64,000 nucleotides of DNA, taken from Amphibacillus sediminis NBRC 103570. Lineage in GTDB: Bacteria; Bacillota; Bacilli; Bacillales; Amphibacillaceae. Under the pieces are notes generated by a model. The model ran no database searches, had not been told where the DNA came from, and saw only the letters and a list, made by a program, of their open reading frames with translations. Location: NCBI RefSeq assembly GCF_001552275.1, contig NZ_BCQW01000009.1, forward strand, positions 52,851 through 116,850, read 5' to 3'. Position numbers and translations under genes: made by a program. Below are positions 47,876 through 57,741 of this stretch, in pieces (within the stretch, counting starts at the first letter, position 1; every line of letters starts with the position of its first letter).

Positions 47876-48355
47876 TTAATGCATATCTGGAAAGCCTTGC
47901 TGCTTAAGGACATCATAAACAATAATCGCAGCTGTATTCGAAAGATTTAGGGAGCGTACTTTATCATTTGCAGCCATATGAATTCTTAGACAATGGTCCT
48001 CTTTGCCAACCAACAATTCTTTTGGAATGCCATTGGTCTCTCTGCCAAATACAAAAAACCATTCTTGCTCATGGTCGCTAAAATCATAATCCGTATAATA
48101 TTTTTTGCCAAAGTTCTCAATATAGTAGAACTTTCCATTCGGGTAAGTTTGATAAAGTTCTTCAATTGAATCATAATAGCGAATGTTTACATCATGCCAG
48201 TAATCTAACCCTGATCGTCTTAACATTTTATCGTCAGTAGAAAAACCTAGCGGATGAATTAAATGTAATGTTGCATTTGTCGCCAAGCAAGTTCGAGCAA
48301 TATTACCTGTATTTGCTGGGATTTCTGGTTGATATAGGACGACATTAATACTCAA
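47876..48355 (-). CDS. trmL: tRNA (cytidine/uridine-34 2'-O)-methyltransferase
   Basis: SPOUT-class enzyme (CspR/YibK) that methylates the wobble ribose in certain tRNA-Leu. 159 residues. Seen: VVLYQPEIPANTGNIARTCLA, LGFSTDDKMLRRSGLDYW, FGRETNGIP and VRSLNLSNTAAIIVYDVLKQ (SAM knot). I chose TTG at 48355 (SINVVLYQP) because GAGGTG sits 6 nt upstream; the GTG at 48364 is inside that site. Third gene of queG-yhbB-trmL, the B. subtilis order. Confidence 0.94.
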   Translation of the reverse strand: MSINVVLYQPEIPANTGNIARTCLATNATLHLIHPLGFSTDDKMLRRSGLDYWHDVNIRYYDSIEELYQTYPNGKFYYIENFGKKYYTDYDFSDHEQEWFFVFGRETNGIPKELLVGKEDHCLRIHMAANDKVRSLNLSNTAAIIVYDVLKQQGFPDMH

Positions 48356-48390
48356 TTTATTCACCTCGTTCTCTAATTAACACGTGCTTA

Positions 48391-49257
48391 TTATAGCACA
48401 TCTGTTCCAATCCGAAAAAATTTATATACACAGTTAGGTGTCCAAGCCATTGAATCTTGATAATCCCAATAGCGTCGTCGACTATTGTTGGTATGGGCAT
48501 TAACCAAGGGCATATTGTCTTGGTCTTTTGCAACTACAATTGTGTTGTGATCAAAGCGACCATCCCCTTGAAAATCATAGCAAATGACATCTCCTGGATG
48601 AAGCTTTTCTGGAGCATCGACTTCAAAGCCACGTAATCCTTTTGTTGACCCGCTTAAATACCAGCGAAGTGAATGGGCAACTGACCAACTAAAACTCCAG
48701 TTGTTTTCTTGATACCACCAGCCTGTCGATCGATTTGGATAGCCACGCATTGGCGCACCACCTGCTCTTAAACACTGGGAAACAAAATTTGTACAGTCAT
48801 TATCCTCAAAAAAATGGTAAGCAGGATTAGCATCGTTCCACCACCGTTCAGCATACTGAACAGCTGCCCGCCGATCATAATCAAACCGGATTGCCTCAGG
48901 AACTGGTGTTAATTCGATTGCTGGGTTCGTACGTATTTCTTGGTCTAGTTCGGCTGGAGCAAGCTCTTGGTGTGTGTGAATTTCGTTGTCAGAAAAGATC
49001 ACTTGATGGTCTCGAACCTGCTCCTCTAAATAAAAGTCTGCTTCCTGTTTAATTAAAAAAACTACCCGTAGCTTGTAATCCATACGAACTTCTTGATCTG
49101 GTAAAAGTCTTTGACTATAAATCTGTCCAGTACCTGTCAACCGCGCTACCGTTCGACCACGGTTTTCATGCAGCATCCTCACTTTGTTAACCCAGTTTTC
49201 AGCTCGGTTTTCCAATAGTTGACGCCACAAACGATTAAGCATAGCCTGAAAGCTCAT
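48391..49257 (-). CDS. YhbB-like putative amidase (amidase_6 domain)
   Basis: 288 residues, no signal peptide. The C-terminal half is an NlpC/P60-like papain-fold domain: the likely catalytic Cys in [17 protein letters not shown], His in [10 protein letters not shown], and [15 protein letters not shown]. Substrate unknown; related domains act on cell wall peptides. In B. subtilis yhbB lies between yhbA (queG) and cspR, as here. Confidence 0.85.
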   Translation of the reverse strand: MSFQAMLNRLWRQLLENRAENWVNKVRMLHENRGRTVARLTGTGQIYSQRLLPDQEVRMDYKLRVVFLIKQEADFYLEEQVRDHQVIFSDNEIHTHQELAPAELDQEIRTNPAIELTPVPEAIRFDYDRRAAVQYAERWWNDANPAYHFFEDNDCTNFVSQCLRAGGAPMRGYPNRSTGWWYQENNWSFSWSVAHSLRWYLSGSTKGLRGFEVDAPEKLHPGDVICYDFQGDGRFDHNTIVVAKDQDNMPLVNAHTNNSRRRYWDYQDSMAWTPNCVYKFFRIGTDVL

Positions 49258-49316
49258 ATCCGATCACTCCTTTTACAGACACTGTATGAAGGAGTTGACG
49301 TTTGCATGTCTAAAAT

Positions 49317-50450
49317 TTATTGAAGCTCAAAGGCAAGGCCCTTCTCCATTTCAATAAGCACATCTGGATCCGTCTCTTTCGATTTAGCTATTCTGATTGC
49401 TTCATAACTATCTGCTCGACCAATTTTACCAATTGCCCAAGCAGCAGTCCCACGAATGACGGGGCGGGGATCTTCATTCATTAAACGAATTAATTCATCA
49501 ACCGCTTCTTCCTCTTTGTAATGAGCTAAGGCGATGATCGCATTACGCTGAATTGGATTTTTCCCACGCCAAGAGCCGGCCATCCTGCCAAACTTTTCTT
49601 TAAATTGACGATTTGATAAAGAAAGTAATGGTAATAATTCTGGCTTAACCAAATCCGGGTCAGGCTCTAATTCCGGGTGCAAATGCGTATCAATATGTTT
49701 ATTTTTTGGACAAACAAGTTGGCAGGTATCAAAGCCATAGAGTTGGTTTCCTATTTTTTCTCGATAATCATCTGGCATAAAGCCTTTAGTTTGTGTGACA
49801 AAGGCAATACATTGCTGAGCATTCAAACGACCTGGGGCTACTAATGCTCCAGTTGGACATGAATCAAGACATATCGTGCAATCACCACAGCTATCATCAA
49901 CTGGCTGGTCTGAAGGAAATGGGATATTGGTGATCATTTCACCAAGGTAAACGTATGATCCAAATTCAGGTGTGATTATAAAACAGTTTTTTCCGCTAAA
50001 ACCGATTCCCGCTCGTTCTGCAACAGCACGATCAGAAAGCTCACCTGTATCAACCATTGAGCGCCATCTAAAACCTGGAACTCTTGCGGCAATATAAGCA
50101 CTTAACTGTTCAAGGCGCTCATTCAATACGATGTGATAGTCCATCCCCCATGAGGCCCGACAGAAATTCCCTCTACGCTTTCCTCTTTTATTCTTTGGTT
50201 TGTCTTTCATGCGAGAAGGATATGCAATAGCGATAGCAATGATCGATTCAGCATCCTCTAAGTGTAGTTTAGGTTCAGTTCGCTCTGCAATGGTTCCTTT
50301 TTCAAATCCGGATTGATAGCCAGACTCTTGCTGTAGCTCGAGACGTGCCTTCATCTCAGCAAACGGATTAGCAGAGGTAAAGCCAATCTTATCGATTCCA
50401 ATCGAATGAGCATATTCAATAATATCTTGTTTAAGCTGTTCGTTAGCCAT
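49317..50450 (-). CDS. queG: Epoxyqueuosine reductase
   Basis: Last step of queuosine synthesis: reduces epoxyqueuosine in tRNA using a cobalamin and two 4Fe-4S clusters. 377 residues. Seen: the cobalamin-domain region DTGELSDRAVAERAGIGF, ferredoxin-like Cys sets CGDCTICLDSCPTGA and CQLVCPKN, and a C-terminal HEAT repeat (about 290-375). First gene of queG-yhbB-trmL, all tRNA- or wall-related. A promoter and terminated leader precede it. Confidence 0.94.
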   Translation of the reverse strand: MANEQLKQDIIEYAHSIGIDKIGFTSANPFAEMKARLELQQESGYQSGFEKGTIAERTEPKLHLEDAESIIAIAIAYPSRMKDKPKNKRGKRRGNFCRASWGMDYHIVLNERLEQLSAYIAARVPGFRWRSMVDTGELSDRAVAERAGIGFSGKNCFIITPEFGSYVYLGEMITNIPFPSDQPVDDSCGDCTICLDSCPTGALVAPGRLNAQQCIAFVTQTKGFMPDDYREKIGNQLYGFDTCQLVCPKNKHIDTHLHPELEPDPDLVKPELLPLLSLSNRQFKEKFGRMAGSWRGKNPIQRNAIIALAHYKEEEAVDELIRLMNEDPRPVIRGTAAWAIGKIGRADSYEAIRIAKSKETDPDVLIEMEKGLAFELQ

Positions 50451-50487
50451 GCTACCGCCTCATTCCTTATAAGAATATTTGCCCACA

Positions 50488-50588
50488 CACATATAAAAAA
50501 CGCAACACTTCGTTGTCATTTCAACGAAATACTGCGTTAATAACAAAAATAATTCCAAACACTCAAAACAATTAGACAAAATTCGATG
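50488..50588 (-). ncRNA. Candidate small RNA or attenuator leader upstream of queG
   Basis: The predicted transcript runs from the promoter at 50595-50623 to the terminator. It has no ORF with a ribosome binding site. It does not match the preQ1 riboswitch as I know it. Identity unknown. Confidence 0.5.
50493..50538 (-). terminator. Terminator in the queG leader, or end of a small RNA
   Basis: Stem in two blocks (AACGCA/TGCGTT and TTCGTTG/CAACGAA) followed on the minus strand by six T. It sits between a good promoter (50595-50623) and the queG start codon, so it either attenuates queG or ends an RNA of about 95 nt. Confidence 0.8.
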
Positions 50589-50594
50589 TTTATT

Positions 50595-50623
50595 ATTATA
50601 TCAGCATCTTAAGCCTGTTGCAA
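50595..50623 (-). promoter_or_regulatory. Sigma-A promoter upstream of queG
   Basis: TTGCAA (50618-50623), 17-bp spacer, TATAAT (50595-50600). Confidence 0.8.
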
Positions 50624-50868
50624 TACCCTAATACCAAATAACTATTTTTCTCAAAAATTGTTTAACCAATAGAATGTAGGGAATAGTAACACACAAGAAA
50701 GCATTCACAGGCTAAAAGGACCCATCTAAGCAAACGTGTTAGATCCTCTGTCAATGATGTGAATGAAAATATCACTAAAGAAGTAAACAGTCCGTTTATC
50801 ATGAAACTCGTTTGGACTATGGATCAAAGTTTTAGTTTTTCGTAAACAATACAAAAAGGAGTGTAACA
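50624..50868. other. Intergenic region, nothing identified
   Basis: About 245 bp between the queG promoter and the Lmo0937-like gene. GTTTAT-N14-GGACTA near 50790 is only weakly like a sigma-B promoter for the downstream gene. Confidence 0.3.
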
Positions 50869-51018
50869 ATGATTTGGACAATTATTGGTATATTGATTTT
50901 AGCTTGGTTGTTGGGCTTTTTGTTTGAATTTGCGGGTGGTTTAATTCACATTTTACTCGTGATTGCCTTAATTGTTTTCATAGTCAATCTCATTACCGGA
51001 AGAAAAAGGGATGTCTAA
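50869..51018 (+). CDS. Lmo0937-family small membrane protein
   Basis: 49 residues made of two hydrophobic helices: IWTIIGILILAWLLGFLF, GGLIHILLVIALIVFIVNLI, then the basic end TGRKRDV. This is the pattern of the Lmo0937 family, often stress-induced. AAAAGGAG lies 7 nt before the ATG. Confidence 0.88.
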   Translation: MIWTIIGILILAWLLGFLFEFAGGLIHILLVIALIVFIVNLITGRKRDV

Positions 51019-51172
51019 CAGGTTTGAAAAATCTAACCTGAATCAGTTTATAAACCGCCTTTAATGAGAATGAATATAGCAGGAAGCGTCGTCCTAAATG
51101 GGGCTTTGAGGCATAGCTAAGAATGAAGGAACTAGTTAGAGCCTTTAACATTATATGAGGAGAGTTAGGATT

Positions 51173-51613
51173 ATGAAGGAAACAGATGAATCCATTGATA
51201 TGCTTAATGAAATATATCAAGCTGCCACCATGGGAGTTCAAGGGTCCGAACTTCTGATTAATAAGACAGAGGATAGTCGAATGTCAGATAAACTACATGA
51301 GTATAGTTCCCGTTACAATGAAGTAAAAAAGGAAGCGGCTGAATTATTAGCAGAACAAGGTGAAGTTCCTCGTGATGCTTCCGAAATGAAGAAAGCTAGC
51401 TTGTGGATGGGAGTAGAAATGAATACATTATTAGACAAATCCTCGTCACATATCGCAGAAATGCTTATAGAGGGAAGTACAAAGGGAATTATTCAAAGTA
51501 TTAAACATAAAAATAACCATAAACAAGTAGACATGCACTGTTATGCCCTTGAAAATAAACTTCTCTCACTCCAACAAGAGCAAATTGATGACATGAAGAA
51601 ATTTCTGCTTTAA
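51173..51613 (+). CDS. Four-helix-bundle protein, ferritin-like, unknown
   Basis: 146 residues, nearly all helical. TDESIDMLNEIYQAATMGVQGSELLI, then LHEYSSRYNEVKKEAAELLAEQGEVP, a Met-rich helix, and an acidic C-terminal helix. The layout resembles DUF2383-like and rubrerythrin-like bundles, but the full set of iron ligands is not clear. GAGGAGAG is 8 nt before the ATG at 51173. It lies 154 bp after the Lmo0937-like gene and may be part of the same stress set. Confidence 0.65.
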   Translation: MKETDESIDMLNEIYQAATMGVQGSELLINKTEDSRMSDKLHEYSSRYNEVKKEAAELLAEQGEVPRDASEMKKASLWMGVEMNTLLDKSSSHIAEMLIEGSTKGIIQSIKHKNNHKQVDMHCYALENKLLSLQQEQIDDMKKFLL

Positions 51614-51666
51614 CTAACTTCATTCAGCAGAATGCAAATATGTATTCCATTAAGTGGGCGTACTAA

Positions 51667-51723
51667 CCCCGGCTGAACGTTAGTGGAACCAATCGGGCCA
51701 TTACTGGCTGACGGTGGATCCAC
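51667..51723 (+). repeat. Remnant of the structured repeat (copy F)
   Basis: Keeps CTGAACGTTAGTGGAACC and AATCGGGCCATTACTGGCTG from the middle of the element; the outer stems are lost. Confidence 0.65.
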
Positions 51724-51916
51724 ATATTTTCAGCAGAAATTTATCGAGGAAGCCCAATAGAACCTGAGCACAAATACGCCAAGGCGCATTGGATTTCTTC
51801 GTTCAAAAATTACTGCCTAGATTAGGATCCTCCCTAACCTATAAGGGCTAAAACTGAAAGTTATTGATTTGAAATCATTGGGGAATCACCTACACTATTA
51901 ATACCATTATGATAAA

Positions 51917-51960
51917 TGAAAAAGTCAGTAGAATGGACAAATTTCTCTATTTCTACTGGC
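51917..51960 (-). terminator. Terminator of the SGNH hydrolase gene
   Basis: GTCAGTAGAA (51924-51933) pairs with TTCTACTGGC (51951-51960), followed by TTTTTC on the minus strand, about 80 bp past the stop. The 51724-52041 stretch has no other feature. Confidence 0.7.
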
Positions 51961-52041
51961 TCTTTCAGTGGACTCACGCTTACGAATGAGGGGTTATTAT
52001 TTATTTAATATCAGCTTGGAGACTTTCTAATAGCTACTTAC

Positions 52042-52662
52042 TTATTGCCAAAGGTTTAGTGCTTCTAACCATGTCCGGGCCATCAGATAATCACCAGCAC
52101 TGTTGGTATGGACACCATCTATCGTAAGTGGATAAGGGGATGATGTCGCTAAATAGCTAAGAAAAGCTTGATGTGTGGGCACAATCGTTAACTCGTATTC
52201 TTTAGCTAATTTATTGATAATCTCAACATAAGGCTTTAATTTTTGATTACCTTCTGCTTGAATATCCTCTTCAATAATGGTCGGCTCCATCAGTACAATT
52301 CTTGCCCCTGTCTTCGCCTTAGTCTGATCAATCAATTGACGATATAATCTTTCAAACTGATCTGGATAAACTTGCTCCATTTGTGGATTATCTAGTTGCC
52401 GCCATACATCATTAATACCAACTGAAATCGATAGCAAATCAGGCTGATGTGCAATCACATCCTCTTGCCAACGTTCGACTAAATCGGTCACACGATTACC
52501 ACCAATCCCACGATTTATAATAATCGGAAATTGCTCAGGCTTGGTAATCGCAAGATGGTCCCTAATCAGACGTACATAGTTATCGCCAATCCCTTCATCA
52601 TCTTCAAAACGGCCCCATTCCGTAATACTATCTCCTATAAACAAATACCGTTCTCTTACCAT
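52042..52662 (-). CDS. SGNH/GDSL-family hydrolase (esterase)
   Basis: 206 residues, no signal peptide, so intracellular. Blocks: FIGDSITEWGR (catalytic Ser), NRGIGGNRVTDL (Gly), SISVGINDVW (Asn) and IDGVHTNSAGDYLMA (Asp/His). Likely deacetylates sugars or short esters; the GH127 enzyme suggests a plant-polymer diet, but they are far apart. GGAGGAG precedes the ATG. Confidence 0.88.
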   Translation of the reverse strand: MVRERYLFIGDSITEWGRFEDDEGIGDNYVRLIRDHLAITKPEQFPIIINRGIGGNRVTDLVERWQEDVIAHQPDLLSISVGINDVWRQLDNPQMEQVYPDQFERLYRQLIDQTKAKTGARIVLMEPTIIEEDIQAEGNQKLKPYVEIINKLAKEYELTIVPTHQAFLSYLATSSPYPLTIDGVHTNSAGDYLMARTWLEALNLWQ

Positions 52663-52768
52663 CGTGTCTCTCCTCCATTACACCAATCAAGAAATCGTTT
52701 TCTTTACTATTATGCCACAGAAAAATAGAGATTGTAAATATCTAGTTGAGACACTCTACCAATTGAGA

Positions 52769-54421
52769 CTATACACTATAAAAGATCGCTTTATTCTTCC
52801 CCGTTCGTTTTGCTTCATATAACGCTTGGTCAGCTTTGATCACAATATCTTGAAGCCTCCTTGTTGGCGTCTCAGGCATGACGACACCAATACTAACACT
52901 TACTGTCGTCTGTTTATTTTTAATTGACCAAGGCATTTGGATAGCTTGTTCAATTCGGTTAACAACGTTTAGAAGATGTGATTTGTGCTGTAATTCAGGA
53001 AGAAGAATGATAAATTCGTCTCCCCCCAATCGTGCCACTGTATCCATTTCTCTGACACTATGCTTCAAGCGTTTACCTAATTCAACGATAACTAAATCCC
53101 CAGCCTCGTGGCCATTTTGATCATTAATCCCCTTAAAGTTATCAAGGTCAAGCATAATTACACCGAAAGGATTTTTCTTCCTTTCATACATCGTGATAAC
53201 CTGCTCTAATCGAGCATTAAATAGACGTCGATTTGCTAGACCGGTTAACGGATCATGATAAGCTAACCGACGAAGCTCCTCCTCATAGCTTTTTCGTTCC
53301 TCTATATCACGCGCTACCACGATTGTATGTTTAAATGAACCATCCTCAGTAAATACCGGTTCTAATTGAAGCTCAAACCAACGCACATTATGCTTTATAT
53401 CCTGAAATTTCGCTTCATATTTTTGAAGGCATCGGTGTTCTAAGGCAACGTGTAAGCACTCGATTAATGGTTGACGAAACTCTGGAATAACGAGATCAAA
53501 TAAAGTGATACGAGTTAAATTGTCTAAATCATAGCCCAATACCTTGTGATGAGAGGGGGAAACATAGACAAGTTCACCTTGTTGATTTAAAAGCTGAATT
53601 AAATCTGATGAGTGCTCAGCAATTAACCGAAATCTTTCCTCACTTGCTAACAAGGCTTTTTTGGCAAAGCGTTCTGTTGTCATATCTTTAAAAATGGCAT
53701 AAACGCCCTGCACTTCTTGCTCCATAATCATTGGAATAAACTTAACTTGAAGGCTAATTTGATAATGATCACCATTACAAAGCGAAGTATTAATCACTGT
53801 CGGTTTGCCAGAGAGTGTCTGTTGAAGAGTGGTAAGGACATCCTCTCTATCTTCTGGTCGTATTAAATCAAACACATTATAATTGCGCTCCGATTGACTA
53901 ACTAAACTGATTAGCTGTCGACAGGCTTTGTTCATTTTTATTAGTCTGCCTTTTCCATTCATATAAGCAATGGCGTCTGTATTCTCATCAAACAATGACT
54001 TATAGCGTTTCCGACTAAGCTGAAGGCGTTTATTACTAATAAAAGTTTGCTGCTCTGCTTTTTTAATCGCTGTAATATCTCTCGTAACGGCCACAATCAT
54101 TGTCACTTTCCCTTCCTCAATGATAGGCGTTAACGTTGTTTCACTCACTCTATAGCTATTTATATTATAGTAGGTATCTTCATAGGTACTCGGTTTTTTA
54201 CTGATGGCTGTTTCCTGATACTGTTTAACGACGGTAGCCACTTTATCTTTTGCTAGAACTTCCCTTAGTTCACAACCAATCAGTTCATTTGACATACCTA
54301 GTTGCTCCCTAGCTTTCTTATTGATCAATAGGTAAAAAAATTGATTAGCATCTGCGCTGACACGCATGACAAAAACCATTTCTTGGATGCCATCAATGAT
54401 GTTCTGGTTCATGATCTCCAT
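52769..54421 (-). CDS. Diguanylate cyclase with three PAS domains
   Basis: 550 residues, cytoplasmic (no membrane segments). PAS-like domains at about 5-115, 140-250 and 262-375, then GGDEF at about 390-545. The active site ARLGGDEFIILLPE is intact, and RxxD (REMD) lies five residues before it, the product-inhibition I-site. It makes cyclic di-GMP in response to an unknown signal. AAAGGA is 9 nt before the ATG at 54421. No EAL or HD-GYP partner is nearby. Confidence 0.93.
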   Translation of the reverse strand: MEIMNQNIIDGIQEMVFVMRVSADANQFFYLLINKKAREQLGMSNELIGCELREVLAKDKVATVVKQYQETAISKKPSTYEDTYYNINSYRVSETTLTPIIEEGKVTMIVAVTRDITAIKKAEQQTFISNKRLQLSRKRYKSLFDENTDAIAYMNGKGRLIKMNKACRQLISLVSQSERNYNVFDLIRPEDREDVLTTLQQTLSGKPTVINTSLCNGDHYQISLQVKFIPMIMEQEVQGVYAIFKDMTTERFAKKALLASEERFRLIAEHSSDLIQLLNQQGELVYVSPSHHKVLGYDLDNLTRITLFDLVIPEFRQPLIECLHVALEHRCLQKYEAKFQDIKHNVRWFELQLEPVFTEDGSFKHTIVVARDIEERKSYEEELRRLAYHDPLTGLANRRLFNARLEQVITMYERKKNPFGVIMLDLDNFKGINDQNGHEAGDLVIVELGKRLKHSVREMDTVARLGGDEFIILLPELQHKSHLLNVVNRIEQAIQMPWSIKNKQTTVSVSIGVVMPETPTRRLQDIVIKADQALYEAKRTGKNKAIFYSV

Positions 54422-54820
54422 GCGCCCCATTCCTTTCAGGCTATGATAGTTATCATTATAGCATTCTAAACTATTCCTACGAAATTATATGTAACAATGA
54501 ACAAAATAATCAGTGAATCGGATGCAACTCCTTCACTGATTATTCTATCACCATAATATAAGCAATCGTATCTAATTAGAACGGAGATGGGATTGTTATT
54601 CCAACATGGGAAAAGGTAAGCGAACATGAACAGTCTCTTCCCCGATTAGAAAATGCATGTTAAAGTGTGCCATAACAAGCTAGCATGACTAAATGGATTT
54701 TCAAAACAGTCAAAAGTCCCAATTTAGCAAACAGTTCATATGGTGCTCAGGATCGTGGAATTTCTCACTTTGTGATTTTGATCAAACTTGATCTAGCCAA
54801 TTCGCTTAAGCTAATCGATA
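54422..54820 (-). terminator. Gap holding the likely terminator of the P-type ATPase transcript
   Basis: AATCAGTGAA/TTCACTGATT (54508-54517 and 54532-54541) followed by ATTTTG on the minus strand, 280 nt past the ATPase stop. The stretch between has no convincing gene. Confidence 0.55.
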
Positions 54821-57484
54821 CTAATTAAGATGCTTTTCATTTCTTTTGCTAAAGACATGAAAGATCACTTTGACTACTTCCATAATAAGAACAGCTCCTA
54901 ATGCTAATGCTGTGGCAATGATCCAGTGACGAAAGCCGAAATCATCAGGAATAGCAAAGACAAGCCGCAAGCCTGGCAGAACTGTAAGTAAATACAAACC
55001 AAAACATAAACCCACAGCCCCTAGCACATACTTGTTCGTTGTCAAACCAATCGCCAGAATCGTCTGCTTATTCGAGCGGGCTGCAAATGTTTGAAGTGTT
55101 CTTGATAGAATCAAGGTTGTGAAGGCCATGGCAACACCTACTTCTGTTGAATATTGCAACCCAATCAAATGTGCTATGATAACGGCAATCCCAATAATTG
55201 ATCCTCTCGAAATGACTGAACGTAATGTTTCTCCAGCAAATATTCCCTCATCAATAGAACGTGGCGCCCTTTTCATCACATCGGGTTCAGATTGCTCCAT
55301 TCCTAATGCAATTGCAGGCAAGGAATCATTAACTAAGTTGATAAAAAGTAGCTGTAATGCGGTAAAAGGATTCGGTAAGCCGACGAAAACAGCAAACAAA
55401 ATGGCCAAAATAGCCCCTAAGTTTCCTGAAAATAAATAGGCAATCGCTTTTTTTATGTTATCAAATACCGTTCTTCCGACTTCAACTGCTTTGACAATTG
55501 AAACAAAATTGTCATCAGTCAAGATCATGGCAGAAGCATCCTTACTGACATCTGTGCCACTCCCCATTGCGATGCCAATATCCGCTTGCTTAAGGGCAGG
55601 GGCATCATTAACTCCATCACCCGTCATCGCAGAAATTTGATTTTTCCTCTGCCATGCTTTAACAATCCGAATTTTATTTTCAGGGGACACACGGGCATAG
55701 ACGGTAATATGTTCTAACTTTTGATCTAGTTCCGGTTCAGACATGTTATCTAACTCTTGGCCTGTTACAGCAAAGTCATCTACGGCCATTAAGCCAATAT
55801 CTCGTCCAATGGCTTCAGCGGTTGTTTTATGATCTCCAGTGATCATGACTGTTCTTATGCCTGCTGATTTGGTCTCTTCAATCGCATGATAAACAGCTTC
55901 TCGCGGTGGATCAATCATCGCCATTAGTCCGATCAGAACAAGGTTATATTCATCATCAAAGCTGATCTGCTCCTTTGCTTGATCAAATTTTTTATAAGCA
56001 AAAGCAAGTACACGTAAAGCCTGAGCAGAAAATGCTTCATTCTGTTCACGAAGTTTTGCCATCCAGTGATCATCCAATGGCTGCTCCTTACCATTAATTA
56101 AAATCGATTTGGCCCGATCAAACATCACATCAGGTCCGCCTTTAGTTAGCATCATCCGTTCACCTTGAATATTGTGCAATGTGGACATTAGCTTTCGATC
56201 AGAGTCAAATGGTAGCTCATCGATTCGTTGATGCAATTCTCGTAATTGAATATAACTTTGCTGATGCTTTTCTGCAAAGTTAATCAAAGCTACTTCGGTC
56301 GGGTCACCAACCTCTGCTCCTTTGGCATTGATGTAACTATCATTACACAATACGGCTACATCGATTAATCGGCTTTCCGCCATCGACCATTTTTCAGGAC
56401 CTTGATCAATCATTTGCTTACTCTGAGCAGGAATATAATAATCGGTCACCGTCATTTTATTCTGAGTTAGCGTCCCTGTCTTATCTGTACAAATGACACT
56501 CGTTGAACCTAACGTCTCAACAGCAGGAAGCTTACGAATGATGGCATGCTGCTTTGCCATCTTATTCGTCCCAACGGACAAAACAATTGTCACAATCGAT
56601 TGCAAGGCCTCAGGTATGGCGGCTACAGCTACCGCAACAGCAAACATCAATGCCTCAAGTAACTCTGTTGCTAAATCGGGTGTTTGTTCCCAAAACCAAA
56701 TTCGTGCTGCCTGAACAGCAAAAATCGCAATACATAGAAACAGAATCCAGATACCAAGCTTTTTACTAAAGGCATCCAGCTTGCGTTGTAACGGTGTTTG
56801 CTTCTGCTCAGCCGTATTCAGCATGTTAGCAATTTTTCCAATCTCAGTCTTAGCTCCAATCTCAGTTACGACAAATGTAGCCCGTCCGTTGGTAACAAGG
56901 GCGCTACTAAACACCATGTTCGTCCGATCACCAAGGGCAACATTCTCTGTGATAGCTGCATTCGTTTTATCTACTACCTGAGATTCACCTGTCAGCATCC
57001 CTTCATTCACCTGTAACGATCCGGACTCAATGATACGACCGTCGGCAGGGATGTAATCACCAGCTTCTAAGTAAACGATATCCCCTCGAACCAATTCTCT
57101 AGCTGGAATGGTATGCTTCTCACCAGCACGAATGACCTTAGCCTCTGGTGCAGACATTTGGCGTAAGGCTTCCAGCGAACCTTCAGCCTTTTTCGTCTGA
57201 ATCACACTAATGATAGCATTGAGCATTAGCACCAATATAATAACAATGGCTTCAATATATTCCCCTAAGAGGAGCTGAACCAATACGGCGACCAACAAGA
57301 CGATCACCATCGCATCCTTAAATGAATCTAGAAAAAGTTTCAAAATCGAATCCTTCTTACCTTCTTCTAGCTCATTAAAGCCTTCTGCTTGTTGACGCTT
57401 TTCAACTTCTGGATTGGACAGCCCTACCTTATTAGAAGCTAACGCTTTGAGGACAGCTTCTTTCTCCTGTCGATAATACTCCAT
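54821..57484 (-). CDS. P-type cation ATPase of the SERCA/PMCA-like type, probable Mn2+ (or Ca2+) exporter
   Basis: 887 residues. Membrane pump that exports a divalent cation at the cost of ATP. Seen: actuator LTGES, phosphorylation Asp in VICTDKTGTLTQNKMT, ATP-binding MLTKGGPDVMFDRA, hinge MTGDGVNDAPALKQADIGIAMG, M4 IPEALQSIVTIVL and M6 INLVNDSLPAIALGME, which form the ion site. The sequence resembles Ca2+ ATPases. The yybP-ykoY riboswitch upstream responds to Mn2+ and controls a similar pump in Lactococcus lactis (YoaB), so Mn2+ detoxification is the best inference. It lacks N-terminal heavy-metal (CxxC) domains. Confidence 0.92.
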   Translation of the reverse strand: MEYYRQEKEAVLKALASNKVGLSNPEVEKRQQAEGFNELEEGKKDSILKLFLDSFKDAMVIVLLVAVLVQLLLGEYIEAIVIILVLMLNAIISVIQTKKAEGSLEALRQMSAPEAKVIRAGEKHTIPARELVRGDIVYLEAGDYIPADGRIIESGSLQVNEGMLTGESQVVDKTNAAITENVALGDRTNMVFSSALVTNGRATFVVTEIGAKTEIGKIANMLNTAEQKQTPLQRKLDAFSKKLGIWILFLCIAIFAVQAARIWFWEQTPDLATELLEALMFAVAVAVAAIPEALQSIVTIVLSVGTNKMAKQHAIIRKLPAVETLGSTSVICTDKTGTLTQNKMTVTDYYIPAQSKQMIDQGPEKWSMAESRLIDVAVLCNDSYINAKGAEVGDPTEVALINFAEKHQQSYIQLRELHQRIDELPFDSDRKLMSTLHNIQGERMMLTKGGPDVMFDRAKSILINGKEQPLDDHWMAKLREQNEAFSAQALRVLAFAYKKFDQAKEQISFDDEYNLVLIGLMAMIDPPREAVYHAIEETKSAGIRTVMITGDHKTTAEAIGRDIGLMAVDDFAVTGQELDNMSEPELDQKLEHITVYARVSPENKIRIVKAWQRKNQISAMTGDGVNDAPALKQADIGIAMGSGTDVSKDASAMILTDDNFVSIVKAVEVGRTVFDNIKKAIAYLFSGNLGAILAILFAVFVGLPNPFTALQLLFINLVNDSLPAIALGMEQSEPDVMKRAPRSIDEGIFAGETLRSVISRGSIIGIAVIIAHLIGLQYSTEVGVAMAFTTLILSRTLQTFAARSNKQTILAIGLTTNKYVLGAVGLCFGLYLLTVLPGLRLVFAIPDDFGFRHWIIATALALGAVLIMEVVKVIFHVFSKRNEKHLN

Positions 57485-57589
57485 CTCTCCACCATCTCCT
57501 GACTTTATCTTTAGTTATAACCATTCCAACGCTAATCCACTCATAAAGCTTATCAAAAAGGGGACCATTTTTTTCCTTTTTAAAACAAC

Positions 57590-57648
57590 AAAAAAGACCC
57601 TTACCAATAAGCTTCCGAATAGAAGTCGGAAAATCATTGGTAAAGGTC
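57590..57648 (-). terminator. Expression-platform terminator of the Mn2+ riboswitch
   Basis: A long stem (57596-57608 with 57636-57648, plus inner TTCCGA/TCGGAA) ending in TTTTTTG on the minus strand. It uses the 3' side of the aptamer (AAGACCTTTACC), so ligand binding and termination exclude each other; Mn2+ should turn expression on. Confidence 0.85.
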
Positions 57649-57733
57649 TTGCTAACAACGGTTGTTGCCAGTAACGCCGGAGAAAATATATATCCCGTAA
57701 TGACGACATCACTGTATAAGCTACTCCCCTTTA
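57640..57733 (-). ncRNA. yybP-ykoY manganese riboswitch
   Basis: The minus strand has the family's conserved blocks: AAAGGGGAGTAGC at the 5' side, GTCATTACGGG, CCGGCGTTACTGGCAAC and GCAAGACCTTTACC at the 3' side. Located between a sigma-A promoter and a terminator, upstream of a P-type ATPase. Confidence 0.93.
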
Positions 57734-57741
57734 TTGTCATT

